DNA of 64,000 nt from CAVZGO01 sp963774935 (GCA_963774935.1 CAVZGO010000007.1:682001-746000), one strand, 5' to 3'; shown: positions 53,631-63,463, counted from the stretch's first letter. A program made the numbers and translations. Notes: generated from the sequence alone by a model not told the origin.

Positions 53631-55634
53631 ATGCTGACACTCCCCGAAAAAGTCATCTTCATCCTGAGTTTAATCATTTCGATTTATTTAGCTTCTCGAG
53701 TTGTACAGCGTATTACACGCACACTGCGCCGCGGTCAAGGCCAGCCCGACTGGAATGTGATTAAAAATCGGCTGGTTGGTACGCTGGCGCGAGTGGCAGC
53801 GATGCAGCCTACATTTCAAATACGCCTTGGCCCGAGTATTCTGCATGCCTTCATCGCCTGGGCTTTTATTTTCTACCTGCTGGTTAACCTGGGAGACATC
53901 GTAGAGGGCTTTTTTGCCAGCTTCGAGTTATTTGGCAGCGGTAACCTGAGAAATTTTTATAATCTGGCAGCGGATGTGCTCTCTGTGCTGGCTTTAATCG
54001 GGATGGTAGCGCTGTTGATCCGCCGCTTTGCGCTCAAGACGCCGGCACTGCGCACGCGCGCTGATGTGTTTCTGAATCCGGTCGCACGGCGCGGCATCTT
54101 GCGAGATTCGGCAATAGTCGGCAGCTTTATCCTTGTACACGTTGGCTCGCGATTCCTGGGACAGTCCTTTAAACTCGCTGCAGAAGGTTCGGATTCCTGG
54201 CAGCCTTTCGCTTCCTGGATAGCTAATTTCTGGGCAGGCTGGAGTGAAACCGCCTTAGTTTTAGCAGCGCATGTTACTTTTTGGTTAGCGCTGGGCACCA
54301 TTCTGGCGTTCATCCCTTACTTTCTATATTCCAAGCACCTTCATCTGATTTTTGCCCCGATCAACTTCTTGCTCAAGCCGGAGCGGCGTTCGATGGGTGA
54401 GATGAGCAAAATTGATTTTGATGATGAGAGTTTGGAGAAATTTGGTGCGCTCAATTTAGAAGACCTGGGCTGGGAACAAATCATGGATGCCTATGCCTGT
54501 ATCCAGTGTTACCGCTGCCAGGATGTTTGCCCTGCATACAACACCGGCAAGGTGCTCTCCCCGGCAGCCATGGAGATCAATAAGCGCTACTTCCTGAATG
54601 CTGAAGGGGGACGCATTGCCAGAGGTGAACAAACCACCCAGACTTTGCTGGATATGGTGATCCCAGCAGAGGCTGTGTGGGCGTGCACAGCATGTGGAGC
54701 ATGTGTGCAGATCTGTCCGGTCAACAACGAGCCGATGCGCGATATCCTGGATATCCGCCGGGCGCTGGTCTTGATGGAGAACCAGTTTCCGAAGCAGCTC
54801 CAGCCAGCTTTTCGTGGAATGGAACGCCAATCCAATCCATGGGGTGTCTCTCCAACCGAGCGGATGAAATGGGCAGAGGGATTTGATGTGCCTACCATCG
54901 ATGATGTCCCCGAGCCTGAGATATTATGGTGGGTGGGCTGTGCCCCGGCGACGGATGCGCGCGCCCAGAAGACAGCCCGGGCTTTTGCCCAGATACTCAA
55001 TAGTGCAGGCGTAATTTATGCAGTGCTTGGCGAAATGGAGCAATGTACTGGCGATTCAGCACGCCGCGCTGGAAAGGAAGATTTATTCTTTGGTCTGGCG
55101 CAGACGAACGTGGAAATCCTGAACGAGGTTAAACCGAAGCGCATTGTTACCACTTGCCCACATTGCCTTCATACTTTAAAGAACGAGTATCCCGCATTCG
55201 GCGGAATATTCACAGTGATCCACCACACTGAATTGATCGATGAACTGGTAAAGAATGGACAATTGAGACTAAAACCGCATGAGGCGGTAACAATCACATA
55301 TCATGATCCATGTTACCTCGGCCGGCAGAACGGAATCCTGGCTGAGCCTCGCCAGTTGCTGCGTGGCAGTGGTATCGAGCTCGTAGAATTAGACCGTCAT
55401 GGGGTGAAAGCATTTTGCTGTGGAGCGGGCGGGGCGCAAATGTGGAAAGAAGAAGAACATGGCACCGAGAGGGTGAGCGCCAGCCGGTTCCAGGAAGCGG
55501 TTGCTACCGGAGCCAATATGCTGGCTGTGAGCTGTCCTTTCTGCATGGTGATGCTCACCGATGCCAAGAAAGATGCCGGCAGCGAGATGGAAGTGCTGGA
55601 TATCGCCGAGATTTTGGCGCAGCGGCTGGCGTGA
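53631..55634 (+). CDS. Membrane-bound iron-sulfur protein, heterodisulfide reductase-like (NarI-like + 4Fe-4S + CCG domains)
   Basis: A 667-residue protein. The N-terminal about 250 residues have five or six membrane helices resembling the NarI/HdrE b-type cytochrome fold. Two 4Fe-4S motifs follow: CIQCYRCQDVCP (about 288-299) and CTACGACVQICP (about 352-363). The C-terminal part (about 425-667) holds two CCG-type domains with GCAPATDAR and CCGAGGAQMW. Such fusions accept electrons from dehydrogenases and reduce menaquinone or a disulfide. A GAGG ribosome-binding site precedes the ATG. No flavoprotein partner is adjacent, so its electron donor is unknown. Confidence 0.9.
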   Translation: MLTLPEKVIFILSLIISIYLASRVVQRITRTLRRGQGQPDWNVIKNRLVGTLARVAAMQPTFQIRLGPSILHAFIAWAFIFYLLVNLGDIVEGFFASFELFGSGNLRNFYNLAADVLSVLALIGMVALLIRRFALKTPALRTRADVFLNPVARRGILRDSAIVGSFILVHVGSRFLGQSFKLAAEGSDSWQPFASWIANFWAGWSETALVLAAHVTFWLALGTILAFIPYFLYSKHLHLIFAPINFLLKPERRSMGEMSKIDFDDESLEKFGALNLEDLGWEQIMDAYACIQCYRCQDVCPAYNTGKVLSPAAMEINKRYFLNAEGGRIARGEQTTQTLLDMVIPAEAVWACTACGACVQICPVNNEPMRDILDIRRALVLMENQFPKQLQPAFRGMERQSNPWGVSPTERMKWAEGFDVPTIDDVPEPEILWWVGCAPATDARAQKTARAFAQILNSAGVIYAVLGEMEQCTGDSARRAGKEDLFFGLAQTNVEILNEVKPKRIVTTCPHCLHTLKNEYPAFGGIFTVIHHTELIDELVKNGQLRLKPHEAVTITYHDPCYLGRQNGILAEPRQLLRGSGIELVELDRHGVKAFCCGAGGAQMWKEEEHGTERVSASRFQEAVATGANMLAVSCPFCMVMLTDAKKDAGSEMEVLDIAEILAQRLA

Positions 55635-55766
55635 TGAAGCTCTATTGTGTTGCCAGCCACTCTCGTGGCATTTTCCGACTAATTCAGTCTATATATCCTC
55701 TTAAATCCGCATTATAATCGGGTAGTTCAAACGGTTGTTCTTTAAATGATAGAGGTGAAATCTACG

Positions 55767-58208
55767 ATGACTGTCCCAGCCATACCCAGCCTGCCGCTTG
55801 AGCACTTACTTTCCCCTGAAGAAATCCTAAAAGATTATCGCCTGGCATATTGCAGCCGGCAAGCCAGTCTGGTTGGGCGGCGAGAAGTGATGAGTGGCAA
55901 GGCCAAATTTGGCATCTTTGGCGACGGCAAAGAAGTGCCGCAGCTTGCTATGGCGCGTGTATTCCGTCCGGGCGATTGGCGCTCAGGCTATTACCGAGAC
56001 CAGACATTTGTCTTCGCGGCAGGAATGGGGACACTGCAGGAGTATTACGCCCAGCTCTACGCACACGCCGATGTGGAAGCTGATCCGGCCTCAGCCGGTC
56101 GCATGATGAACGCTCACTTCGGTACCCGCAGCCTGAATCCGGATGGCACATGGCGAGACCTGACCACTCAGCCCAACTCTGCCTCGGATGTCTCCCCTAC
56201 TGCTTCGCAATTGCCGCGCGCCGTGGGGCTGGCTTATGCTTCCAAGCTATACCGCCACCTGGATGAGCTGCAAGCTTTTCCTCATTTTTCGCGCCAGGGG
56301 CAGGAGATTGTCTTTGCCACGATCGGTAACGCATCTTCAGCAGAGGGGCATTTCTGGGAGTCGATCAACGCCATTGGCGTGCTGCGGGCGCCCGCTATTG
56401 TGACCGTCTATGATGATGGTTATGGCATCTCAGTCGCCAATGAGCACCAGATTGCTAAGGAAAATATTTCCGAGCTGCTGGACGGATTTCGCCGTCCAGC
56501 TGGCGAATGCTGTGACGGATATGACATCTACACCGTGAGGGGCTGGGATTACCCGGCGCTGCTAGAGGCTTACCGTCAAGCGGCTGAGGTTGCCCGCACC
56601 GAACAGATGCCTTCGATTGTGCACGTATACGAGCTGACACAACCGTTTGGTCATTCGACATCTGGTAGCCATGAACGTTATAAGTCGAAAGAACGCCTTG
56701 AATGGGAAGCGGCATACGATTGCGTTAAGAAATTCCGCGAATGGATCCTTGACCAGGGTTTAATTACTGCGCAGGATATGGAGCTGCTGGAGGAAGCAGA
56801 GCGACGCAACGTCGAGCAGGCGCGCCAGGCAGCATGGGATGCTTTTTCACAACCGATCCTGAAAGACCGCCAGGAGCTGGTGGGCTTGTTGGAACAAATA
56901 CAGCTGGACTCGCAACAGGCTGGTGAGATTAAAAATCTGGTTGATCGATTGCAAGTTAATCCATCACCACTTCGTCGCGAGCTGAGCGCGGCTGCCCACC
57001 GGGCGATGATCCTGACTCGCGGAGAGTCGAGCTCTGCACGCCAGGCGGTTAGCGCATGGCAGAAACGCCTGGAGAATGCCAGCCAGGATCGCTTTAGCTC
57101 CTACCTGTACCAGCAGGGAAGCGCTTCCGCGTTGGATGTGGCAGAGGTGCATCCAGTCTATTCGGCTGAATCACCGGCAGTGATGGGTTATGAGCTGTTG
57201 AATGCCTGTTTTGATGCGGCTTTGGAACGCGAGCCGCGACTGGTGGCGTTTGGTGAAGACGTTGGCAGGCTGGGGGATGTAAACCAGGCATTTCGCGGCC
57301 TGCAGGACAAGTACGGTCCCTTACGCGTCGCAGATACGGGTATCCGCGAAGCAACCATCTTGGGACAGGCGATTGGCATGGCGCTGCGCGGATTGCGTCC
57401 ACTAGCCGAGATCCAGTATCTCGATTATGTCCTTTATGCCCTTCAGTTGATGGCGGATGACCTTGCCACGCTATCCTGGCGGACGAAAGGAGGGCAGCGC
57501 GCGCCGGTGATCATACGGACGCGCGGCCACCGCCTGGAGGGTGTGTGGCATTCTGGCTCGCCCATGGCGGGTATTCTGCACCTTGCCAGAGGACTGCATG
57601 TGCTGACGCCACGCAACATGACCCAGGCAGCCGGTTTTTACAATACACTGCTGAAAGCCGAGGAACCAGCTCTGGTGGTGGAAGTTCTGAATGGCTACCG
57701 GTTGAAGGAGCGCCTCCCGGATAACATTGGTCGATTTACTGTGCCGCTGGGTGTTCCGGAAGTGCTGCGCGAAGGCAACGATCTCACTCTGGTGACCTAC
57801 GGTGCATGCTGCAAGATCGCTATGGATGCGGCGGAGATGCTGAGCGAGGTGGGTGTGCAGGTTGAGGTGATTGACGTACAGAGTTTGCTGCCTTTCGATC
57901 GCAGCGGGCGGATTGGTGAGTCGCTGCGTAAAACCAGCCGGGTCATATTTCTCGATGAGGATGTTCCTGGGGCAACGACTGCCTATATGCTGCAGCAAGT
58001 GCTGGAAGTACAGGATGGTTACTCTTTGCTTGATTCAGCGCCGCGCTGCTTGAGCGGGACAGCGCATCGCCCGGCTTACGGCTCGGATGGTGATTACTGG
58101 TCCAAGCCGAACGCCGAGAAAATTTTTGATGCAGTCTACGAGATGATGCACGAGGCAATGCCAGGTCGATATCCATTGATTGATAGCCTGTATAGAGCAG
58201 AACCGTGA
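55767..58208 (+). CDS. 2-oxoacid dehydrogenase E1, alpha and beta subunits fused
   Basis: An 813-residue thiamine-diphosphate enzyme. The alpha half (about 1-440) has the typical GYYRDQTFVFAAGMG and ATIGNASSAEGHFWESINA cofactor segment (GNAS replaces the canonical GDG-S) and DDGYGIS. The beta half (about 460-813) has VAFGEDVGRLGDVNQAFRGL, DTGIREATILGQAIGMAL, and LTLVTYGACCKIAM. ATG 55767 is preferred, with AGGTG 9 nt upstream. It decarboxylates pyruvate or branched-chain 2-oxoacids and passes the acyl group to the E2 encoded 22 bp downstream. The substrate cannot be decided from sequence alone. Confidence 0.93.
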   Translation: MTVPAIPSLPLEHLLSPEEILKDYRLAYCSRQASLVGRREVMSGKAKFGIFGDGKEVPQLAMARVFRPGDWRSGYYRDQTFVFAAGMGTLQEYYAQLYAHADVEADPASAGRMMNAHFGTRSLNPDGTWRDLTTQPNSASDVSPTASQLPRAVGLAYASKLYRHLDELQAFPHFSRQGQEIVFATIGNASSAEGHFWESINAIGVLRAPAIVTVYDDGYGISVANEHQIAKENISELLDGFRRPAGECCDGYDIYTVRGWDYPALLEAYRQAAEVARTEQMPSIVHVYELTQPFGHSTSGSHERYKSKERLEWEAAYDCVKKFREWILDQGLITAQDMELLEEAERRNVEQARQAAWDAFSQPILKDRQELVGLLEQIQLDSQQAGEIKNLVDRLQVNPSPLRRELSAAAHRAMILTRGESSSARQAVSAWQKRLENASQDRFSSYLYQQGSASALDVAEVHPVYSAESPAVMGYELLNACFDAALEREPRLVAFGEDVGRLGDVNQAFRGLQDKYGPLRVADTGIREATILGQAIGMALRGLRPLAEIQYLDYVLYALQLMADDLATLSWRTKGGQRAPVIIRTRGHRLEGVWHSGSPMAGILHLARGLHVLTPRNMTQAAGFYNTLLKAEEPALVVEVLNGYRLKERLPDNIGRFTVPLGVPEVLREGNDLTLVTYGACCKIAMDAAEMLSEVGVQVEVIDVQSLLPFDRSGRIGESLRKTSRVIFLDEDVPGATTAYMLQQVLEVQDGYSLLDSAPRCLSGTAHRPAYGSDGDYWSKPNAEKIFDAVYEMMHEAMPGRYPLIDSLYRAEP

Positions 58209-58230
58209 ATAGGCTATCAGCGGAGGTAAT

Positions 58231-59511
58231 ATGCCGAAGCAAGTGATCATGCCGCAGCTAGGAGAATCGGTTGTGGAGGGGACCATCACCCGCTGGCTAA
58301 AAGCCCAGGGTGAGCAGGTGGATGAGTACGAAGCGCTGCTGGAGGTGAACACTGACAAGGTAGATACCGAAGTGCCCAGCCCGGCATCCGGGGTGGTGCT
58401 GGAGATATTAGTACCAGAAGGCACAGTGGTACAAGCTGGTGCTGTATTGGCATGGATCGGTATGCCGGGTGAAGCTGTACCATCTGGTAAACCCGCTTCG
58501 GTGGCGGAAACGCTTGTAAGCCCGGCAGAGCCTGTACGGGAGGGGATGCCCAGGGAGAGTAGCGTGGCTGCTGAAATGGTTGTGCCGGATGTAAATACTG
58601 CTCGTGAATTGGGTTTCATCTCTCCGGTGGTAAAACGCATGGCGCACGAGCATAATATCGACCTGAGGCGGGTTCCGGGCAGCGGATTGGGAGGGCGCAT
58701 CACCAAGCAGGATGTGCTGGATTACATGGCAAGCCAAGATATATCAACTCCAGCCATTCAGGCAACTGTCTTGCCTTTGTCAACCAGCGCGTCAGCATAC
58801 CCGGTGCTGCAGCTGCCTGGCGATGAGCTGCTGCCACTTACCGCCGTGCGTCGCACGATTGCTGAACACATGGTATATAGCGAGCGCACAGCTCCGCACG
58901 TCACCACGGTCATGGAAGCAGACCTGAGCCGGGTGACGGCGCACCGGCTGGCAAACAAAGACGCCTTCACCCGCGACGGGGTCAACTTGACCTTTACTGC
59001 CTATTTTGTGTCTGCGACAGTAACAGCTTTAAAAGCTTACCCAATGGCTAATTCTTCCTGGAGCGATGAAGGCATCCGCATCCACCATACCATCAATATC
59101 GGTATAGCGGCATCACTGGGCGAGGCTGGGTTAATTGTGCCGGTAATTAAAGATGCTGCAGGTTTATCTCTGCTTGGTTTAGCAAAAGCGATCAATGACC
59201 TGGCGAGGAGAGTGCGCAATCGCCAGCTCAAGCCTGATGATGTGCGCGGCGGCACCTTCACCATCACTAACCATGGGACAAGCGGATCCCTTTTCGCTGC
59301 TCCAATTATCAACCAGCCGCAGTGCGCTATCCTGGGCGTTGGGGTAATTCAAAAGCGACCGGTCGTGATTACGGATGATCTTGGACGCGATGCCATCACC
59401 ATCCGTCCGATGGCTTACCTCTCATTGACTTTCGACCACCGCATTTTGGATGGTGCCCTGGCGGATGCTTTCCTGAGTAAGGTGGTAGAATCGCTGAATA
59501 ATTTTGGATAA
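58231..59511 (+). CDS. 2-oxoacid dehydrogenase E2 (dihydrolipoamide acyltransferase)
   Basis: A 426-residue protein with three parts. The lipoyl domain (1-80) has the lipoylated Lys K43 in EVNTDKVDTE. The peripheral subunit-binding domain (about 130-170) reads ISPVVKRMAHEHNIDL then GSGLGGRITKQDVLDYM. The catalytic domain (about 200-426) has the active His and Asp in SLTFDHRILDGALADAF. The acyltransferase domain resembles those of the 2-oxoisovalerate/succinyl type as well as pyruvate E2. Linkers are Pro/Ala/Ser-rich. The E3 gene follows after 53 bp. Confidence 0.94.
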   Translation: MPKQVIMPQLGESVVEGTITRWLKAQGEQVDEYEALLEVNTDKVDTEVPSPASGVVLEILVPEGTVVQAGAVLAWIGMPGEAVPSGKPASVAETLVSPAEPVREGMPRESSVAAEMVVPDVNTARELGFISPVVKRMAHEHNIDLRRVPGSGLGGRITKQDVLDYMASQDISTPAIQATVLPLSTSASAYPVLQLPGDELLPLTAVRRTIAEHMVYSERTAPHVTTVMEADLSRVTAHRLANKDAFTRDGVNLTFTAYFVSATVTALKAYPMANSSWSDEGIRIHHTINIGIAASLGEAGLIVPVIKDAAGLSLLGLAKAINDLARRVRNRQLKPDDVRGGTFTITNHGTSGSLFAAPIINQPQCAILGVGVIQKRPVVITDDLGRDAITIRPMAYLSLTFDHRILDGALADAFLSKVVESLNNFG

Positions 59512-59564
59512 TTCAAGCTGCAGAGCGTACCTGCAGTAAGGAATATATTTATTTAGGAGCTTCC

Positions 59565-60962
59565 ATGAACCAATATGATGTTATCGTTATCGGCGCCGGG
59601 CCGGGAGGCTATGTGTGCGCTATCCGTGCTGCCCAATTAGGCCTGAAGACTGCCATTGTGGACAAGCAGTGGTTGGGCGGTGTGTGCCTCAACGTTGGCT
59701 GTGTACCGTCTAAAGCGCTGCTCAAGAACGCCGAGGTTGCTCACCTGCTGCGCGAGAAGGGTAAGGATTTTGGCTTTTCGTTTGAAAACCTTCAGCTCGA
59801 TTTTGGCTCAGCAGTCAAGCGCAGTCGGCAAGTATCCGACCGGCTGACCAAGGGTGTGGGTTTCTTGATGAAGAAGAACAAGGTTGACGTCCACATGGGC
59901 GCAGCCCGGGTGACGGGCTTGGATACGGTAGCGGTGACAGAGCCTGGTGGTAATGTAACCGAGCTGAAAGGCAAGAATATCGTCGTAGCTACCGGCGCCA
60001 GCGTCGCGGTACCGCCCGGCTGGGTCATCGACGGTCAGAAAGTTGTCACATACCTGGAAGCAATTCTGCAAGAGAAGCTGCCCAAGTCTGTGGTGATTAT
60101 TGGGGCTGGGGCGATCGGAGTGGAGTTCGCCACGGTGTGGAACTCTTATGGCGTCGAAGTCACCCTGGTGGAGATGCTGCCGCGCCTGGTGCCGCTTGAG
60201 GATGAAGAGGTGAGTACTGAGTTGGGCAAGGCGTTCCAGAAGCGCAAGATTACCGCCCTGGTTGGGCATAGGGTAATGTCGCTCCAGGCTGTTGAGAATG
60301 GGGTAGAAGTGAAAGTGCAGGGCGAGGCAGGCGAGAAGACATTGCAGGCTGAGCAGGCACTGGTAGCAATCGGCTTTAAACCCAACGGGCGCGGCTTGGG
60401 GCTGGAAGAGCTGGGGGTGAAGCTGACTGAGCGCGGCGCGATTGAGATCGATGATCGCATGTCGACCAACGTACCAGGTATTTGGGCGATTGGTGACGTG
60501 ACTGCCAAGCTGATGCTGGCGCATGTTGGCTCGGCACAGGGTATCGTCTGTGCTGAGCAGATCGCTGGCGTAGAAACAGTTAAGCTCAATTACGAGCTAA
60601 TGCCGCGTGCAACTTACTGCCAGCCCCAGGTGGCTTCCTTTGGCATCACTGAAGCACAGGCAAAAGAGCGTGGCTACGAAGTGAAGGTGGGGCGTTTCCC
60701 CTTCCAGGCCAACGGCAAGGCGCTGGGGTTGGGTGAAAGCGCTGGCTGGGTAAAGATCGTTACTGATGCAAAGTACGGCGAGATCCTCGGAGCGCACATG
60801 ATTGGTCCGGAAGTGACCGAGCTGCTGCCCGAGCTGACCCTGGCGCAGATGATGGAGCTCACCCCGGCAGAGATCGCCCGCAATGTGCACGCTCATCCCA
60901 CTCTGAGCGAGGTGCTGATGGAAGCAGCGCATGGGGTGGATGGGCACGCCATCCATATTTAA
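59565..60962 (+). CDS. lpdA: Dihydrolipoamide dehydrogenase (E3)
   Basis: A 465-residue flavoprotein that re-oxidises dihydrolipoamide with NAD. FAD binding GAGPGGYVCAIRAAQLG, redox disulfide C41-C46 in GGVCLNVGCVPSK, NAD-binding VVIIGAGAIGVEFA, second FAD motif VPGIWAIGDVT, and the C-terminal active-site pair in NVHAHPTLSEVLMEA (catalytic His and Glu). Completes the E1-E2-E3 set. AGGAG precedes the ATG. Confidence 0.95.
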   Translation: MNQYDVIVIGAGPGGYVCAIRAAQLGLKTAIVDKQWLGGVCLNVGCVPSKALLKNAEVAHLLREKGKDFGFSFENLQLDFGSAVKRSRQVSDRLTKGVGFLMKKNKVDVHMGAARVTGLDTVAVTEPGGNVTELKGKNIVVATGASVAVPPGWVIDGQKVVTYLEAILQEKLPKSVVIIGAGAIGVEFATVWNSYGVEVTLVEMLPRLVPLEDEEVSTELGKAFQKRKITALVGHRVMSLQAVENGVEVKVQGEAGEKTLQAEQALVAIGFKPNGRGLGLEELGVKLTERGAIEIDDRMSTNVPGIWAIGDVTAKLMLAHVGSAQGIVCAEQIAGVETVKLNYELMPRATYCQPQVASFGITEAQAKERGYEVKVGRFPFQANGKALGLGESAGWVKIVTDAKYGEILGAHMIGPEVTELLPELTLAQMMELTPAEIARNVHAHPTLSEVLMEAAHGVDGHAIHI

Positions 60963-61018
60963 TCAACGTCGATGCGCTGCCTGGCAGCGCATCTTTCTTA
61001 TCATTAGAACGAGGAAAA

Positions 61019-62125
61019 ATGAACGATCCAAGAGTTGCCAGGTTGGCGGATATGCTTGTCAATTATTCGGTTGCGATCAAGCCGGGTGATAAGGTGATGA
61101 TCAGCGCATCGAGTATCGCAGCGCCGCTAATAAAGGAAGTATATAAAAAGGTGTTGCAGGCGGGTGGGCTGCCGATGAATTATCTATCGCTGCCCGGCAT
61201 GTCTGAGATTTTCTATCGCAATGGCAGCGATGATCAGCTCCAATATTTCCCCGAGCCGCTCAAGCTTGCTTATGAAACCATGGACGTGATGATCTACATC
61301 ATGGCAGAGGAAAATACCAAGGAACTGAGCAGCATCGACCCCAGCCGCATGTCGCTGCGCCGGCGTGCGACTGCCGAGATCAACCGCAAGTTTTTTGACC
61401 GGGCAGGCCGCGGCGAGGCGCGCTGGACGCTGACGCTTTTCCCTACCCAGGCTCACGCCCAGGACGCCGAGATGAGCCTGGGTGAATACGAAGACTTCGT
61501 CTACAGTGCCTGCATGCCCGACCAGAACGATCCGGTGGGCTACTGGCAAGGCGTCTTCGCCCGCCAGGAGCGCATTGTGCAGTGGCTGGAAGGCAAGCAA
61601 AATGTACACGTAATTGGACCTGAGACCGACTTGCGGCTGAGCATCGCCGGGCGTAAGTTCATCAACTGCGCCTGCAAGGAGAATGTCCCAGATGGCGAGA
61701 TTTTCACCGGTCCGGTGGAAGACAGCCTGGAGGGGCAGGTGTATTTCTCATACCCCACCTTGTTTGGCGGTCGCCAGGTAGACGGTGTGCGGCTGTGGTT
61801 TGAGAAGGGAAAAGTAGTTAAAGCGACAGCTGAGAAGAACGAGGATTTCCTGCTCAAAACCCTGGATACCGACGAAGGCTCGCGCTATGTAGGCGAGTTC
61901 GCCATTGGCACCAATGAGGGCATTCAGCGCTTCACTGGCGAGATCCTGTTTGACGAGAAGATTGGCGGCAGTTTCCACATGGCTTTGGGCGAGAGCTACC
62001 CTGAGACCGGCGGTAAGAACCAGTCAGGATTGCATTGGGATATGATCTGCGACCTGCGCCAGGGTGGTGAGATATGGGTGGATGGCGAGCTGCTGTACAA
62101 AAACGGCGCCTTCGTGATCGCTTGA
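61019..62125 (+). CDS. M29 family aminopeptidase
   Basis: A 368-residue leucyl aminopeptidase of the M29 (AmpS/thermophilic aminopeptidase) family. N-terminal ADMLVNYSVAIKPGDKVMI is typical. Co/Zn ligands lie in the C-terminal half: the Glu of NVPDGEIFTGPVED, another Glu in VGEFAIGTNEG, the His in FHMALGESY, and the last His-Asp in LHWDMICDLR. GAGGAAAA precedes the ATG. It lies 56 bp after the E3 gene and may be co-transcribed. Together with the M42 and M16 genes it suggests active peptide catabolism. Confidence 0.93.
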   Translation: MNDPRVARLADMLVNYSVAIKPGDKVMISASSIAAPLIKEVYKKVLQAGGLPMNYLSLPGMSEIFYRNGSDDQLQYFPEPLKLAYETMDVMIYIMAEENTKELSSIDPSRMSLRRRATAEINRKFFDRAGRGEARWTLTLFPTQAHAQDAEMSLGEYEDFVYSACMPDQNDPVGYWQGVFARQERIVQWLEGKQNVHVIGPETDLRLSIAGRKFINCACKENVPDGEIFTGPVEDSLEGQVYFSYPTLFGGRQVDGVRLWFEKGKVVKATAEKNEDFLLKTLDTDEGSRYVGEFAIGTNEGIQRFTGEILFDEKIGGSFHMALGESYPETGGKNQSGLHWDMICDLRQGGEIWVDGELLYKNGAFVIA

Positions 62126-62148
62126 ACACAAGCGAAAAAAGTTTACAT

Positions 62149-62201
62149 TATTAAGCACAGTGGTGGGTGCAGCCATGCTGCACCCACCACTGTGCTTAAT
62201 A
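62149..62201. terminator. Long perfect hairpin between convergent genes
   Basis: A perfect 25-bp inverted repeat (left arm 62149-62173, right arm 62177-62201) with only CAT as loop. It lacks a strong T-run on the plus strand but has AT-rich ends. It sits between the M29 gene and the convergent glycosyltransferase gene, so a bidirectional terminator is the simplest reading. Confidence 0.65.
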
Positions 62202-62218
62202 TATTCGGGGGAGAATTC

Positions 62219-63463
62219 TCAGTGGATAATCTGATGGTAGAAGCTTTCTGCTTCTGCCATAACCTGGTGATATTCGGCGCGCTCAGCCACCAGACGCATG
62301 TTGTGGTTAGCCGCTCGCTGGCGAAGCCCAACATCATCTAATCCTATCAAGATAGCTTCTGCCAGCGCCTGCGGATCATCCGGGTTGACCAGCAAACCGT
62401 TTACTTCGGGTGCGATCCACTCGCGCAGCGACTCGATATCGCCAGCCACTGGAAAGCAACCGCATGCCATGGCTTCCAGAAGGGTGTTAGGTGTGCCATC
62501 ATGTACGCTGGGCGAGACCGCCACCTGCGCTCGACGGAATAGATCCGCCATCTGGGTGCGGCTAACCGGTGGGAGGAGCTGGACGTTCCTTTCCAACCCA
62601 AAGCGCTTCACCCAATTCTCTGCCTGCGAGTGCCCTTGCATGGATGGGCAGACGAACTGCACCTCTGGGCGCTGATCGAGCACCATACGTGTGGATTGAA
62701 AAAAGGCCTGGTTGCGTACATAAGCGCGCAAGCCGCGCGGGTTGATCACGATGGGATGAAGTTCGCGCTGGGATTCACCATCTGCATCGGGCGGGTAGAA
62801 CCAGTCAAGCTGGATGCCTCCGTTCCCAGGTAGCACTATCGATTGGCGATCCTTAGGAAAACCCCACTGCTGCGCCAGACGGATATCTCGCTGGCAGTCG
62901 GCATGCAGCGCGCTGGCGTTCGCCATAGTTAAACGAGTGAGCTCGCCCATGCGCCGGGTAGCAGGTGCGTGTAAGGTGAAATCGTTGCCCCAGACGGAGA
63001 CCAGCCAGGGGACAGGCGGTTGTGCCAGAGCTGTCAGCATACCTTCGTAAGGAATGCGCATGGCGTGCACCAGGTCGGGTCTGACTTGCCGGATTACCTC
63101 GCCCAGCCTGCGAGCAGCGTTGGGCAGTGTCAGCGGGCCAGCCCACTGCCGCAGGCGTGTCCGCCAGCCCACCGGCAGCAAGCGGCGTAGCCCACTGCGG
63201 CTGCTTGCCCCGCTGGTTCCGCCGCCCGGACCTGCTGCCTGACTCAACGCCGCTGGTATGATCGCAAGGCTGGCCAGTCTCAATGCTGGCTCGCATGGGA
63301 AGGTCGACACAAGATGAACCTCATCCCCACGCTCGACAAAATGAGCGATCCAGTTCAGCGCGATCGGCGAGCGACCATCCGCTACAAATAACAGGCGCAA
63401 CTTGTTCTGCGAAATCACTGCTTCATTATACCGCCAGCCTGTATGGCTGTTTGTCAGGCTCAC
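62219..63463 (-). CDS. Glycosyltransferase, GT4-like (GT-B fold)
   Basis: A 414-residue glycosyltransferase. N-terminal Rossmann-like half: LRLLFVADGRSPIALNWIAHFVERGDEVHLVS; the C-terminal donor half has INPRGLRAY, LLPPVSRTQMADLFRRAQVAVSPSVHDGTPNTLLEAMACGCFPVAGDIESLREWI, with the EAMACG-type nucleotide-sugar loop (E of LLEAMACG). It transfers a sugar to an unknown acceptor, possibly in surface polysaccharide synthesis. GTG 63463 overlaps the stop of the phosphatase gene (GTGA), supporting coupling; GTG 63418 is an alternative start closer to the conserved domain. Confidence 0.87.
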   Translation of the reverse strand: MSLTNSHTGWRYNEAVISQNKLRLLFVADGRSPIALNWIAHFVERGDEVHLVSTFPCEPALRLASLAIIPAALSQAAGPGGGTSGASSRSGLRRLLPVGWRTRLRQWAGPLTLPNAARRLGEVIRQVRPDLVHAMRIPYEGMLTALAQPPVPWLVSVWGNDFTLHAPATRRMGELTRLTMANASALHADCQRDIRLAQQWGFPKDRQSIVLPGNGGIQLDWFYPPDADGESQRELHPIVINPRGLRAYVRNQAFFQSTRMVLDQRPEVQFVCPSMQGHSQAENWVKRFGLERNVQLLPPVSRTQMADLFRRAQVAVSPSVHDGTPNTLLEAMACGCFPVAGDIESLREWIAPEVNGLLVNPDDPQALAEAILIGLDDVGLRQRAANHNMRLVAERAEYHQVMAEAESFYHQIIH

